A stretch of 64,000 bases of DNA from assembly GCA_963762605.1 (NCBI GenBank), contig CAVXLJ010000018.1, forward strand, positions 1 through 64,000, given 5' to 3'. The notes under the pieces were generated by a model. The model saw nothing but the letters and a program-made list of their open reading frames with translations, searched no databases and was not told the origin of the DNA. Both the position numbers and the translations under genes were made by a program. The DNA comes from CAVSRC01 sp963762605. Its GTDB lineage: Bacteria; Pseudomonadota; Alphaproteobacteria; Rhizobiales; Kaistiaceae. How positions within the stretch are numbered: position 1 is the first letter of the stretch; every line of letters starts with the position of its first letter. Of this stretch, positions 56,558 to 64,000 are shown piece after piece.

Positions 56558-57841
56558 ATGCTGAGCTTCTTCGACATCACGGCGCTGGTGCTGGTGCTCT
56601 CGGCCGTCTTCGGCTGGGTCAATCGGCGCTTCATCCATCTGCCGCATCAGATCGGCCTGCTGGTCCTCGGGCTGGCCGCGTCACTGGCGCTGGTGGTGAT
56701 CGACGACGTGCTGCCGGATTCGAACCTGCTTGCCTCGTTCACGGCGGCGGTCGCCCAGATCAATTTCTACGACACCATGATGAACGGCATGCTGGCGTTC
56801 CTGCTCTTCGCCGGCGCGTTGCATGTCGATTTCTCGAAGTTGCGCTCGGAGGCGGTGCCGGTGGCGCTGCTGGCCACCGTCGGCGTGCTCATCTCGACGG
56901 GCATCGTCGGCGTAGCGACCTGGGGTGCGGCCTACCTTCTCGGCATTCCCCTGCCGCTGGTCTGGGCGCTGGTCTTCGGCGCGCTGATTTCGCCGACCGA
57001 CCCGGTCGCCGTTCTGTCGCTGCTGAAATCGGTCGCCCTGCCGGAGAGCATGGCAATCAAGATCACCGGCGAGAGCCTTTTCAACGACGGCGTCGGGGTC
57101 GTGGTCTTTACCGTGCTCCTCGGACTGGCGGTGAGCACCGGCGCCGGGACCGGTCATGGCGGCGGTGACGTCGGTCTGGTCCATGCCGGCGAGGTCTTCC
57201 TGTTCGAAGCGGTCGGCGGGGCGGTGCTCGGCGTCGTCGCCGGCGCGATCAGCGTCCATGCGATGGAATCGATCGACGACTATCCGGTCGAGATCCTGAT
57301 CACCCTGGCGCTGGTCACCGGGCTCTATGCGCTGGCGCTTCACCTGCACACCTCGGGCCCGATCGCTGTGGTCGTCGCCGGCCTGTTCATGGGCAATCGC
57401 GGCCGCGACACGGCGATGAGCGAGACCACGCGCACCCATCTCTTTCAGTTCTGGGAGCTGATCGACGAGCTGCTCAACTCGGTGCTGTTCGTGCTGATTG
57501 CGCTCGAGGTGCTGGTCATCGCCTTCCGGCCGGCGCTGATCGTGCTCGCAGTGATTACGATCCCGATCGTGCTGATCGCGCGCTATGCTTCGGTTTCGGC
57601 GCCGATCCTGCTTCTGTCACTGAGGCGGCGCTTCGCGCCCGGCTCGGTGCGCGTGATGGTGTGGGGCGGCCTCAGGGGCGGCATTTCGGTAGCGCTGGCC
57701 CTGTCGCTGCCGGCCGGCGATTATCGCGGCACGATCCTGGTGGCGACCTATGGCGTGGTGATCTTCTCGATCATCGTGCAGGGCCTGACCATCGCGCCAT
57801 TGGTGCGCCGCATCGCCGGCGGCAGCAGTCCGTCCGACTGA
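56558..57841 (+). CDS. Na+/H+ antiporter, CPA1 family
   Basis: 427 residues with 11-12 transmembrane helices. LISPTDPVAVLSLLKSVALPESMAIKITGESLFNDGVGVVVFTVLLG holds the essential acidic residues (TDP motif in TM5 and the FND of TM6) of CPA1 exchangers. It would exchange cytoplasmic Na+, K+ or Li+ for H+. There is no cytoplasmic C-terminal regulatory extension. It ends about 80 bp from the first convergent BA14K gene. Confidence 0.93.
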   Translation: MLSFFDITALVLVLSAVFGWVNRRFIHLPHQIGLLVLGLAASLALVVIDDVLPDSNLLASFTAAVAQINFYDTMMNGMLAFLLFAGALHVDFSKLRSEAVPVALLATVGVLISTGIVGVATWGAAYLLGIPLPLVWALVFGALISPTDPVAVLSLLKSVALPESMAIKITGESLFNDGVGVVVFTVLLGLAVSTGAGTGHGGGDVGLVHAGEVFLFEAVGGAVLGVVAGAISVHAMESIDDYPVEILITLALVTGLYALALHLHTSGPIAVVVAGLFMGNRGRDTAMSETTRTHLFQFWELIDELLNSVLFVLIALEVLVIAFRPALIVLAVITIPIVLIARYASVSAPILLLSLRRRFAPGSVRVMVWGGLRGGISVALALSLPAGDYRGTILVATYGVVIFSIIVQGLTIAPLVRRIAGGSSPSD

Positions 57842-57920
57842 TTGTGCGGAGCCTGCCCGCGGGCGCACCGAGGGTGCGCCGCGGGGCATTGTCGGGGCTA
57901 CGCTCCCCGTGTCATGCGGC

Positions 57921-58250
57921 TCAGTCGTAGGGCGAGTGGCAGTATTCCTGCACGCCCGGCCGCGCGTAGAACATGTCGGTGGCCGGGTTGTAGGTCCTGT
58001 AGCGCCATTCGCACCAGGCGGCGTGCGAGCGCGGCCCGTCATAGGCGTCACCGTAATAGGGGCGGTGGTACGAGTTGGCGAGCGCCGCTCCGATCATGCC
58101 GAAGATCGTTCCAGCGATGATCGCCGGGCCGGGATCGTAGTCGTGGTGATGATGGTGGTGCCAGTAGTAGGGATCGGCCATCGCATTGCCGGCGAAGCTC
58201 GTCGCCGCCAATGCCGTGGCCAGTCCGGCCGCGATGATGGACTTCTTCAT
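57921..58250 (-). CDS. BA14K family protein 1
   Basis: 109 residues: signal peptide (MKKSIIAAGLATALAATSFAGNAMA), a His run (YYWHHHHHHDYD), a hydrophobic Gly-rich stretch (PAIIAGTIFGMIGAALA), and the C-terminal BA14K motif WCEWRYRTYNPATDMFYARPGVQEYC with its two cysteines. BA14K is named after the Brucella 14-kDa immunoreactive protein, a lectin-like secreted or surface protein. It is one of three tandem paralogues. The His run could bind metal. Confidence 0.85.
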   Translation of the reverse strand: MKKSIIAAGLATALAATSFAGNAMADPYYWHHHHHHDYDPGPAIIAGTIFGMIGAALANSYHRPYYGDAYDGPRSHAAWCEWRYRTYNPATDMFYARPGVQEYCHSPYD

Positions 58251-58375
58251 GGTTCGGTCTCCTTCTGCCGCCCCTCGGTGTCGCCGTGGGATGGAGATGA
58301 GACGATGCACGTCACATCAAGCGCGCCGACGCCCGGTTGTTCCGTCGGCGCGATGAGGTTGCCGCCCGCAGGCGC

Positions 58376-58720
58376 CTAGTAAGGCGAGTAGCAGACTGCC
58401 GGCACGCCTGGCCTGCGGAAATAGGTGTTCGTCGCCGGGTTGTAGGTCCGGTAGTGATTCAGACACCACTGAACATGCGGGCTGTAGCCGCGGTAGTATC
58501 CGTAGGGCCGCGGATAGCCATAATAGTAGCCGTCGTAGTCGTAGCGGTGCTGGTTCGCCGCCGCGATGGCCGCCATACCCGCGATGGCGCCGAAGATGGC
58601 TATCGCCGCCCCGTCATTGTTGTGCCAATGGCGATCGCGCGCCGCCGCTGGCATGGCCGACAGGCCGATCGCGGTGAGCGCGAGGCTTGCGGCCAAAGCG
58701 ATGCTGAGGGTTCTTCTCAT
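58376..58720 (-). CDS. BA14K family protein 2
   Basis: 114 residues: signal peptide (MRRTLSIALAASLALTAIGLSAMPAAA), AAIAIFGAIAGMAAIAAA, a Tyr/Gly-rich linker (YDYDGYYYGYPRPYGYYRGY) and the BA14K end WCLNHYRTYNPATNTYFRRPGVPAVC. Middle of the tandem triplet, 125 bp from the first paralogue. The linker composition is unlike the other two, so this region evolves fast while the cysteine-bounded core is kept. Confidence 0.85.
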   Translation of the reverse strand: MRRTLSIALAASLALTAIGLSAMPAAARDRHWHNNDGAAIAIFGAIAGMAAIAAANQHRYDYDGYYYGYPRPYGYYRGYSPHVQWCLNHYRTYNPATNTYFRRPGVPAVCYSPY

Positions 58721-58784
58721 CTTTCGTCTCCCGGTTCTGGGTTGCCCCCCGCTCGGGAAAATCTGGCGCGGCCGCGCCGCTCGC

Positions 58785-59183
58785 TTACGGGCTTAGGCAG
58801 CGGTGCGGCACGCCACGATAGTCGATCCAGGTGTCGGATTCGCCGTTGTAGGTCTCGTAGTGCGACGCACACCATTGGTAATGGGCCTCGGAAGCATAGG
58901 CCGCGTAGTCCGGTGGTGGCGGTGGCGGCGCGTAGGCCGGATAGGCGCGGTAAGCCGGGTAGTCGCGGTAAGCCGGGTAGGCGGGATAGGCTGGTTCCGG
59001 CTGCATCAGCGAGCCAACAGCGAGACCCAGGATCGCGCCGGCGATGAGCGCCGGACCCGCGTCATAGCGTGGCGCCGGCTGATAGTGGTGGTGCCAGCGG
59101 TCGGCGCTGGCGCCAGTAGTGGACATGCCGACGGCCGAAAGCGCCACTGCACCTGCCAATGCGGCCGATACGAACCTGTTCAT
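58785..59183 (-). CDS. BA14K family protein 3 with PAY repeats
   Basis: 132 residues: signal peptide (VSAALAGAVALSAVGMSTTGASA), AGPALIAGAILGLAVGSLM, then a repeat region of PAY-type units (PAYPAYPAYRDYPAYRAYPAYA) ending in a Pro run, then the core WCASHYETYNGESDTWIDYRGVPHRC. The repeat is visible in the DNA as recurring gccgggtag/ggtaagcc words at 58925-58995. The start is MNRFVSAALA at 59183; the longer open frame upstream is not coding. First gene of the triplet in transcription order. Confidence 0.82.
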   Translation of the reverse strand: MNRFVSAALAGAVALSAVGMSTTGASADRWHHHYQPAPRYDAGPALIAGAILGLAVGSLMQPEPAYPAYPAYRDYPAYRAYPAYAPPPPPPDYAAYASEAHYQWCASHYETYNGESDTWIDYRGVPHRCLSP

Positions 59184-59372
59184 CGACTTCTGCTCCGGTA
59201 ACCGGCGGGTCCAAGCCGCCAACTTGGGCCAGACCATGCACCTGTGCCGATGAACGGATGCTGAATACCCGATTAAGGCCGCACGGTGGCAGTCTGGGGC
59301 CAGCGAAACCTTGACCGGCGGGCGCCAGCGGGCGAAAAGCGCGCGCTTGCCAAACGTCAGACGGGTATCTCC

Positions 59373-60281
59373 GTGTCTCGACCTTACGCCATTCTCGACG
59401 TGTTCACCGAAACCGCGCTTGCCGGAAACGGGCTTGCCGTGGTGCTCGATGCCAGCGGGCTCGACGCGGCCCAGATGCAGGCGATCGCCCGCGAGTTCAA
59501 CCTGTCGGAGACGGTGTTCGTGCTGCCGGCGCAAAATCCGGTCCATAGCGCCCGCCTGCGCATCTTCACGCCGGCCAGCGAGGTGCCCTTTGCCGGTCAT
59601 CCCACCGTCGGCGCGGCGGTGCTGCTGGCCACCCGCAAGGCGGCCGACGGGGCGCCGGGCAAAGAGATGATGCTGATCCTGGAGGAGACCGCTGGACCGA
59701 TCCGCTGTGGCGCCTTCATCAAGGGCGAGAAGGCTGGCCATGCGATCTTCGACGCTCCGGCGCTGCCCTCGCCGGTGCCGGCCGAGTTCAACCGCGACGC
59801 AGTGGCGGCGGCGCTGGGCCTGCTGCCGGGCGAGATCGGCTTCGAGAACCATAAGCCCAGCGCATGGTCGGTGGGCCTGCCCTTCGTCTTCGTGCCGGTC
59901 AGCGGTCTTGAGGCGATCGCCAATGCCAAGGTGAACCTGCGCGCTTGGTCAGGCGGCTTGGGAGCGCCGACGGCTGCCGCCTGGCTCTATTGCCGCGAGA
60001 CTGAGAGAAGCGACAGCGATTTCCATGCCCGCATGTTCGCACCGGGCTTCGGCATCGCCGAGGATCCGGCGACCGGTAGCGCCGCAGCGGCCTTTGCCGG
60101 TGTCGTGCACCGCTTCGACGAGCCGCCCTCGGGCAGCTACCGCCATGTCATCGAGCAGGGCTTCGAGATTGATCGCCCGAGCCTGATGACGCTGGAGATC
60201 GATATTGCGGGTGGCGAAATCGGGGCGGTCCGGGTCGGCGGCAACGCGGTGGTGGTGGCCGAAGGCACGCTGATGGTCTGA
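59373..60281 (+). CDS. PhzF-family isomerase/epimerase
   Basis: 302 residues. SRPYAILDVFTETALAGNGLAVVLDASGLDAAQMQAIAREFNLSETVFV opens like PhzF, with the catalytic Glu in NLSETVFV, and GIAEDPATGSAAAAFAGV is the second signature. The fold is of diaminopimelate epimerase type. No phenazine genes are present, so this is the common housekeeping paralogue of unknown substrate. The start is probably the GTG at 59373; codons upstream to 59286 lack family similarity. Divergent from the BA14K genes. Confidence 0.9.
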   Translation: MSRPYAILDVFTETALAGNGLAVVLDASGLDAAQMQAIAREFNLSETVFVLPAQNPVHSARLRIFTPASEVPFAGHPTVGAAVLLATRKAADGAPGKEMMLILEETAGPIRCGAFIKGEKAGHAIFDAPALPSPVPAEFNRDAVAAALGLLPGEIGFENHKPSAWSVGLPFVFVPVSGLEAIANAKVNLRAWSGGLGAPTAAAWLYCRETERSDSDFHARMFAPGFGIAEDPATGSAAAAFAGVVHRFDEPPSGSYRHVIEQGFEIDRPSLMTLEIDIAGGEIGAVRVGGNAVVVAEGTLMV

Positions 60282-60356
60282 CGCCGCGAAGGCGGGCCCG
60301 GCCGACTCGTGCTAGACAGTGCCTCGGACGGCGCGCGAGGCAGCGGGAGGTCGATC

Positions 60357-60770
60357 ATGCACGGGTTCATCCTGTTTTTGCACTTAGTCGGATTGATGCT
60401 TGGCGCGGCGGGCAGTTTCGGGGCCATCCTCGTCATGATGAGGGCGCGCTCGGCGCCGGACGATCAGGCTCAGATCCTGCGCGGGCTCGGCTGGCCGCTG
60501 GCCATGATGTCCGGCGCCGGGCTGGTGGTCCTGTGGGCGACCGGCATCCTTATGCTCTTCTTCACGGCGCCAAGCCTGCCAAGCATCTTCTGGGCCAAGA
60601 TTCTTTTCGTGGTCGTGCTGACAGTGCTCAATGGCCTGATCCACAAGACTTATGCGGATATGCGGCGGACGGGCGATTCGGCTCTCCTGCAGCGGCTGGC
60701 GGCTCTCGGCCCGGCGTCCGGCGTGACACTGCTGCTGGTCGTGCTGCTCGCCGTATACGCCTTCGCCTGA
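60357..60770 (+). CDS. Small four-helix membrane protein (DUF2269-like)
   Basis: 137 residues: HGFILFLHLVGLMLGAAGSFGAILVMM, LGWPLAMMSGAGLVVLWATGILMLF, FWAKILFVVVLTVLNGLIHKTYADM, and VTLLLVVLLAVYAFA are four hydrophobic helices. His residues near the start of helix 1 and in helix 3 (GLIHKTYADMRR) are like those of small haem- or copper-linked membrane proteins such as DUF2269 or CopD. The ATG at 60357 has GGGAGG upstream. Function unknown. Confidence 0.7.
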   Translation: MHGFILFLHLVGLMLGAAGSFGAILVMMRARSAPDDQAQILRGLGWPLAMMSGAGLVVLWATGILMLFFTAPSLPSIFWAKILFVVVLTVLNGLIHKTYADMRRTGDSALLQRLAALGPASGVTLLLVVLLAVYAFA

Positions 60771-60844
60771 GCGTCCGGCAGCCACCGGGCGCGTGCCGCC
60801 GCGCCGGGCCGAGAGTGGGGGCATGTCGCCCCCACCGGTTTGTG

Positions 60845-61732
60845 TCACGCCGGGAAGTAGCCTGCGGATTCGAGGTCGGTCATCAGGTCAGGCCCGGTCG
60901 GCGCCCAGCCCAGCGTCTGCCTTGTCCAGGCGCTCGACGCCGTGATGTCCATCGACGCGAAGTCCGCGAACCAGTCGTAGTAGTCCTCAGCTTCCGCTGG
61001 CGTGATGCTTGTCACCGGGATCCGCAGGTGGCGGCCGATCGCCTCTTCGAGGGCGCGCAACGTCACGCCTTCCTCGGCGACTGCGTTGTAGCGGGCGCCG
61101 GCCGTGCCTTTCTCGAGCGCCAGCCGGTAGAGCCGGCCAGCGTCAAGCCGGTGCACCGCCGGCCAACGGTTTTGGCCTTCGCCGACATAGGCGGCGACAC
61201 CCTTCTCACGGGCAATCCCGATCAGGATGGGCACGAAGCCATGATCGCCCTTCCCGTGGACCTGCGGCAGGCGCATGGACATCACCTTGACGCCCATGGC
61301 CTCCACAGCATCGGCCGCCTGCTCGGAGGCGATGCGCGGGTTGGGATGATCGGGAGGAAACCTGTCGCTTTCGCGCGACATGCGACCGGGTGAGGTGCCG
61401 GTGCCCGACGTAATGATCAGCGGCCGATCGGAGCCCGCGAGCACCTCGCCCATCGCCGTGATGGCGCGCCGGTCGATTTCGCAGTTCTCCACGAACTTCG
61501 AGAAATCGTGGATGAAGGCGGTGTGGATGACGCCGTCGGCGGCTTCGGCACCACGCCTGAGGCTGTCGAGGTCTTCCACAGAACCGCGATGGACTTTGCC
61601 TCCGGCCTTTTCGAGGGCCGCCGCGCTGGCATCGGAGCGGACGAGGCCAAGGACCTGGTGGCCCGCGGCGAGCAGTTCCTGGACGACGGCCGAGCCGACG
61701 AATCCGGTCGCGCCGGTAACGAATACACGCAT
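60845..61732 (-). CDS. NAD(P)-dependent SDR epimerase-like protein
   Basis: 295 residues, extended SDR type. MRVFVTGATGFVGSAVVQELLAAGHQVLGLVRS is the nucleotide-binding TGxxGxxG segment. The usual YxxxK catalytic pair is not evident around RIASEQAADAVEAMG, where SEQ replaces it; this is typical of the atypical NAD-dependent epimerase group, related to YwnB/nucleoside-diphosphate-sugar epimerase-like proteins. The gene is divergent from an HTH regulator of the kind that often controls such reductases. Start MRVFVTGATG at 61732. Confidence 0.85.
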   Translation of the reverse strand: MRVFVTGATGFVGSAVVQELLAAGHQVLGLVRSDASAAALEKAGGKVHRGSVEDLDSLRRGAEAADGVIHTAFIHDFSKFVENCEIDRRAITAMGEVLAGSDRPLIITSGTGTSPGRMSRESDRFPPDHPNPRIASEQAADAVEAMGVKVMSMRLPQVHGKGDHGFVPILIGIAREKGVAAYVGEGQNRWPAVHRLDAGRLYRLALEKGTAGARYNAVAEEGVTLRALEEAIGRHLRIPVTSITPAEAEDYYDWFADFASMDITASSAWTRQTLGWAPTGPDLMTDLESAGYFPA

Positions 61733-61762
61733 GAGAACGTCTCCATGGTTGGATGGAGATTC

Positions 61763-61812
61763 ATATCGGCCTATATTCATCCCGGTAAATGAGTGAGGTT
61801 ATACGGGTATAA
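61763..61812. promoter_or_regulatory. Divergent promoter region with two palindromes
   Basis: TTATAC-gg-GTATAA (61799-61812) is perfect and ends on the first base of the ATG of the HTH gene. ATATCGGCCTATAT (61763-61776) is symmetrical with two mismatches. Both lie in the 79 bp between the divergent SDR and regulator genes, the natural place for autoregulation and control of the SDR. Confidence 0.55.
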
Positions 61813-62711
61813 TGGCTAACAGGATGAGCACGGCCCTTTCGAACGAGAACCGCCTCGGTGCTTATCTCAAGGATCGCCGCGCGAAGCTCGATCCGGCTTC
61901 GTTCGGCCTGCCGCTGACGCGTCGGCGCACACCGGGCCTGAGGCGGGAGGAGGTGGCGCAGCGGGCGAATGTCAGCGCCACCTGGTACACCTGGCTGGAG
62001 CAGGGGCGGGGCGGAGCGCCTTCCGCCGACGTGCTCGACCGTATTGCCGGCGCCCTGATGCTGACGGACCTCGAGCGCGAGCATCTCTTCCTGCTCGGCC
62101 TCGGCCGGCCGCCGGAGGTGCGCTACCACCAGCCGGAAGGGGTTTCGCCGCGGCTGCAGCGGGTGATCGACGCGCTTGCATTCAGCCCGACCATCGTCAA
62201 GACGCCGACTTGGGACATTGTCGCTTGGAACCAGGCCGCCGCGGCGGTGCTGACCGATTACGGAAAATTGCCGCCGGAGGAGCGGAACATCCTGCGCCAG
62301 ATGTTCCTGAATCCGCATGTGCGGGCGGCCCAGTGGGATTGGAACGCGGTGGCACGCTTCGTGGTCGGCGTGTTCAGGGCGGATGTCGTCCGCGCCGGGG
62401 CGACGGAGGAGATCAAGGAATTGGTCGACGACCTGTCGCGCGAAAGCCCGGAATTCGCGGCGCTATGGGCCGACAACGACGTGCGCTCCTATGGCGGGGG
62501 CACCAAGAAGCTCAACCATCCGGTTGCCGGGCCGCTCGCCATGGAGTTCTCGACCTTCGCCGTCGACGGGCGGCCGGATCTGAGCCTGGTCGTCTACAAT
62601 CCTGCAACGTCGGCCGACGCCGAAAAGGTCCGGGCCCTGATCGCTGCCAAGGTCGGGGCGGGGGACGCGCCGGTCACCTCGGGAATCGACATTTCCGGCG
62701 GAACCGGCTAA
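61812..62711 (+). CDS. XRE-family HTH regulator with MmyB-like ligand domain
   Basis: 299 residues. The N-terminal HTH (LGAYLKDRRAKLDPASFGLPLTRRRTPGLRREEVAQRANVSATWYTWLEQGRGGAPSADVLDRIAGAL, about 15-85) and the PAS-like C-terminal half (IVKTPTWDIVAWNQAAAAVLTDYGKLPPEERNILRQMFLNP ... GTKKLNHPVAGPLAMEFSTFAVDGRPDLSLVVYNP) are those of MmyB-like regulators, which bind fatty-acid-like ligands in some actinobacteria. It very likely regulates the divergent SDR gene. A second Met at 61824 has AACAGG just upstream and could be the true start. Confidence 0.88.
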   Translation: MANRMSTALSNENRLGAYLKDRRAKLDPASFGLPLTRRRTPGLRREEVAQRANVSATWYTWLEQGRGGAPSADVLDRIAGALMLTDLEREHLFLLGLGRPPEVRYHQPEGVSPRLQRVIDALAFSPTIVKTPTWDIVAWNQAAAAVLTDYGKLPPEERNILRQMFLNPHVRAAQWDWNAVARFVVGVFRADVVRAGATEEIKELVDDLSRESPEFAALWADNDVRSYGGGTKKLNHPVAGPLAMEFSTFAVDGRPDLSLVVYNPATSADAEKVRALIAAKVGAGDAPVTSGIDISGGTG

Positions 62712-62774
62712 GAACGCCGCATTAACCGGCTCCGGCGACACTTGTCGGTGAGCCGTGACCCCAGGCTCGAGAGC

Positions 62775-62885
62775 ATGATCGATCGCGATCACAGCCAGTT
62801 CGACGCAGACGCCGCTTGCGGCGCGCGGTCGGCTGCGCCGGCCTCCGGCCTCCTTCTTCTCGGCCTCCTGCTTAGGCGCCCCTGA
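62775..62885 (+). CDS. Leader peptide of leuA
   Basis: A 36-residue frame starting ATG at 62775 with GAGAG upstream and ending TGA at 62883-62885. Residues 25-34 read GLLLLGLLLR, seven leucines among nine codons, the hallmark of leucine-responsive attenuation. The stop codon lies in the left arm of a stem, CCCCTGAG (62879-62886) pairing with CTCAGGGG (62914-62921). The leuA start is 115 bp further on. Confidence 0.85.
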   Translation: MIDRDHSQFDADAACGARSAAPASGLLLLGLLLRRP

Positions 62886-62921
62886 GCGTCGACTGCTCCT
62901 TGTCGGGCGGGCACTCAGGGG
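62879..62921 (+). promoter_or_regulatory. leuA leader stem overlapping the leader stop codon
   Basis: CCCCTGAG (62879-62886) and CTCAGGGG (62914-62921), an 8-bp perfect stem with a 27-base loop. A further stem GCCCGC...GCGGGC lies at about 62952-62975, but it has no T-run. A ribosome stalled on the Leu run would free the left arm, so the stems could be the competing structures of an attenuator. Confidence 0.6.
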
Positions 62922-63000
62922 GACGTTGCCCAAGAACCTCATCCCGGTTGGCGCCCGCCACTGACAGACGCGGGCAGGACTTCGAGAAGGACTTCCGATC

Positions 63001-64000
63001 ATGACTTCCGAACAGGCGGTACCGGCCAAGGACCGCATCATCATCTTCGACACAACCCTGCGCGACGGCGAGCAGTGCCCTGGCGCCTCGATGACCCTCT
63101 CCGAGAAGCTGCAGGTCGCCGAGATTCTCGACGAGATGGGGGTCGATGTGATCGAGGCCGGCTTCCCGATCGCTTCCAACGGCGATTTCGAGGCGGTCAC
63201 CGAGATCGCCAAGGTGATCAAGAATGGTGTCGTCTGCGGTCTCGCGCGTGCCGGCTTCAAGGATATCGACCGCGCGGCCGAGGCCTTGCAGCACGCGGAG
63301 CGGCGCCGCATCCACACCTTTATCTCGACCAGCCCGCTGCACATGAAGTTCAAGCTGAACAAGGAGCCGGAGGAGGTCTATGAGGCGGTTGTCGCCTCGG
63401 TGACGCGGGCGCGCGGCTATACCGACGATGTCGAGTGGTCGCCGGAGGACGGCACCCGCACCGAGCACGATTTCCTGTGCCGAACGGTGGAGGCGGCGAT
63501 CAAGGCCGGTGCGACCACCATCAACATCCCCGATACCGTCGGCTATACGGTGCCGGAGGAATACTACGCCCTCATGCGCATGTTGATGGAGCGCGTGCCC
63601 AATTCCGACAAGGCGGTGTTCTCCACTCATTGCCACAACGATCTCGGCTTGGCGGTGGCCAATTCGCTGGCCGGCGTCAGGGCCGGCGCGCGGCAGATCG
63701 AATGCACCATCAACGGCCTCGGCGAGCGCGCCGGCAATGCCTCGCTGGAGGAGATCGTGATGGCGTTGCGCGTGCGCGGCGACGTCATGCCCTACGAGAC
63801 CGCCATCAAGGCGCCCTATCTCATGCGCGCCTCCAAGCTGGTCTCGGCGGTCACCGCCTTCCCGGTGCAGTACAACAAGGCGATCGTCGGCAAGAACGCC
63901 TTCGCCCATGAGGCCGGGATCCACCAGGACGGCATGCTGAAGAATGCCCAGACCTACGAGATCATGCGCCCCGAGGACGTCGGCGTGCGCGCCACCTCGC
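63001..64000 (+). CDS. leuA: 2-isopropylmalate synthase, 3' truncated by window edge
   Basis: The first 333 residues of LeuA, which condenses 2-ketoisovalerate and acetyl-CoA, the first committed step of leucine synthesis. IIIFDTTLRDGEQCPGASMT (about 12-31) with the metal-binding Asp, VFSTHCHNDLGLAVANSLAGVRAG (HxH metal site) and CTINGLGERAGNASLEEIVMALRVR are intact. GIHQDGMLKNAQTYEIM is the subdomain region; the regulatory C-terminal domain is beyond the window. The ATG at 63001 lies after GAGAAGGAC. It is governed by the upstream leader peptide. Confidence 0.96.
   Translation, partial: MTSEQAVPAKDRIIIFDTTLRDGEQCPGASMTLSEKLQVAEILDEMGVDVIEAGFPIASNGDFEAVTEIAKVIKNGVVCGLARAGFKDIDRAAEALQHAERRRIHTFISTSPLHMKFKLNKEPEEVYEAVVASVTRARGYTDDVEWSPEDGTRTEHDFLCRTVEAAIKAGATTINIPDTVGYTVPEEYYALMRMLMERVPNSDKAVFSTHCHNDLGLAVANSLAGVRAGARQIECTINGLGERAGNASLEEIVMALRVRGDVMPYETAIKAPYLMRASKLVSAVTAFPVQYNKAIVGKNAFAHEAGIHQDGMLKNAQTYEIMRPEDVGVRATS

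Noticed and set aside
58920..58995. Short direct repeats as a possible CRISPR or satellite
   Set aside because: They encode the PAY repeat of a BA14K protein in frame; unit size and spacing do not fit a CRISPR array.

Overview
The window is high-GC chromosomal DNA from an alphaproteobacterium, most likely of the order Hyphomicrobiales (Rhizobiales). The support is internal: a circularly permuted, two-piece type tmRNA gene, three BA14K-family genes, a ClpXP adaptor SspB of the alpha type, DUF1488 and DUF4169 proteins, hflK-hflC followed by a Do-type protease, and uvrD, ilv and leuA genes of rhizobial character. I do not assign a genus. No rRNA, tRNA, CRISPR array, transposase or integrase was recognised.

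Layout. 1-7 kb: end of a sugar ABC permease, a LuxR-type regulator, an outer-membrane barrel, a UvrD-type helicase and an L,D-transpeptidase-like protein; the last two share a duplicated 5' cassette containing a GC-rich palindromic repeat, and the helicase carries a second repeat in frame. 7.1-10.4 kb: a visibly AT-richer block with three genes on one strand, a cytosine-5 DNA methyltransferase, a MutL/MORC-like GHKL ATPase and a Vsr nicking endonuclease. This is the best candidate for an acquired modification or defence module. 10.4-13.2 kb: repeat- and hairpin-rich non-coding DNA around a run of small hypothetical genes. 13.2-25.9 kb: ClC transporter, DMT exporter, a vanillate demethylase-type vanA-vanR-vanB cluster, a D-lactate dehydrogenase-type flavoprotein, and a very large AsmA protein with a long Ala-rich coiled-coil tail. 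25.9-30.8 kb: fumC with two small genes, cytochrome b561, small secreted proteins, and sspB beside the ssrA tmRNA gene. 31-38 kb: drug efflux, the folate cluster thyA-GNAT-folA, and hflK-hflC-degP. 38-45 kb: DUF1015, a cyclase-TolB-TPR protein, a cupredoxin/membrane-protein pair and a TrpB2-like enzyme. 45-56 kb: miaA, an attenuated ilv operon (leader peptide, acetolactate synthase large subunit, Thr/Ser dehydratase, small subunit, LysE exporter), a standalone CHAT/caspase-like protein, a LuxR-LuxI quorum-sensing pair, and ilvC. 56-64 kb: antiporter, three BA14K genes, PhzF, an SDR with a divergent HTH regulator, and leuA behind a leucine-rich leader peptide, cut off by the window end.

How the genes work together. 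Branched-chain amino acid synthesis recurs: ilv large and small subunits with a dehydratase that may supply 2-oxobutyrate, ilvC, and leuA, with two separate leader peptides arguing for translation-coupled attenuation. Protein quality control is also dense: tmRNA makes the degradation tag that SspB delivers to ClpXP, and HflKC and the Do protease act at and beyond the inner membrane. The clearest anomalies are the methylase-ATPase-Vsr block, the repeat cassettes entering coding sequences, the AsmA-coiled-coil protein, and the CHAT-like protein. GC statements are judged by eye, not computed.
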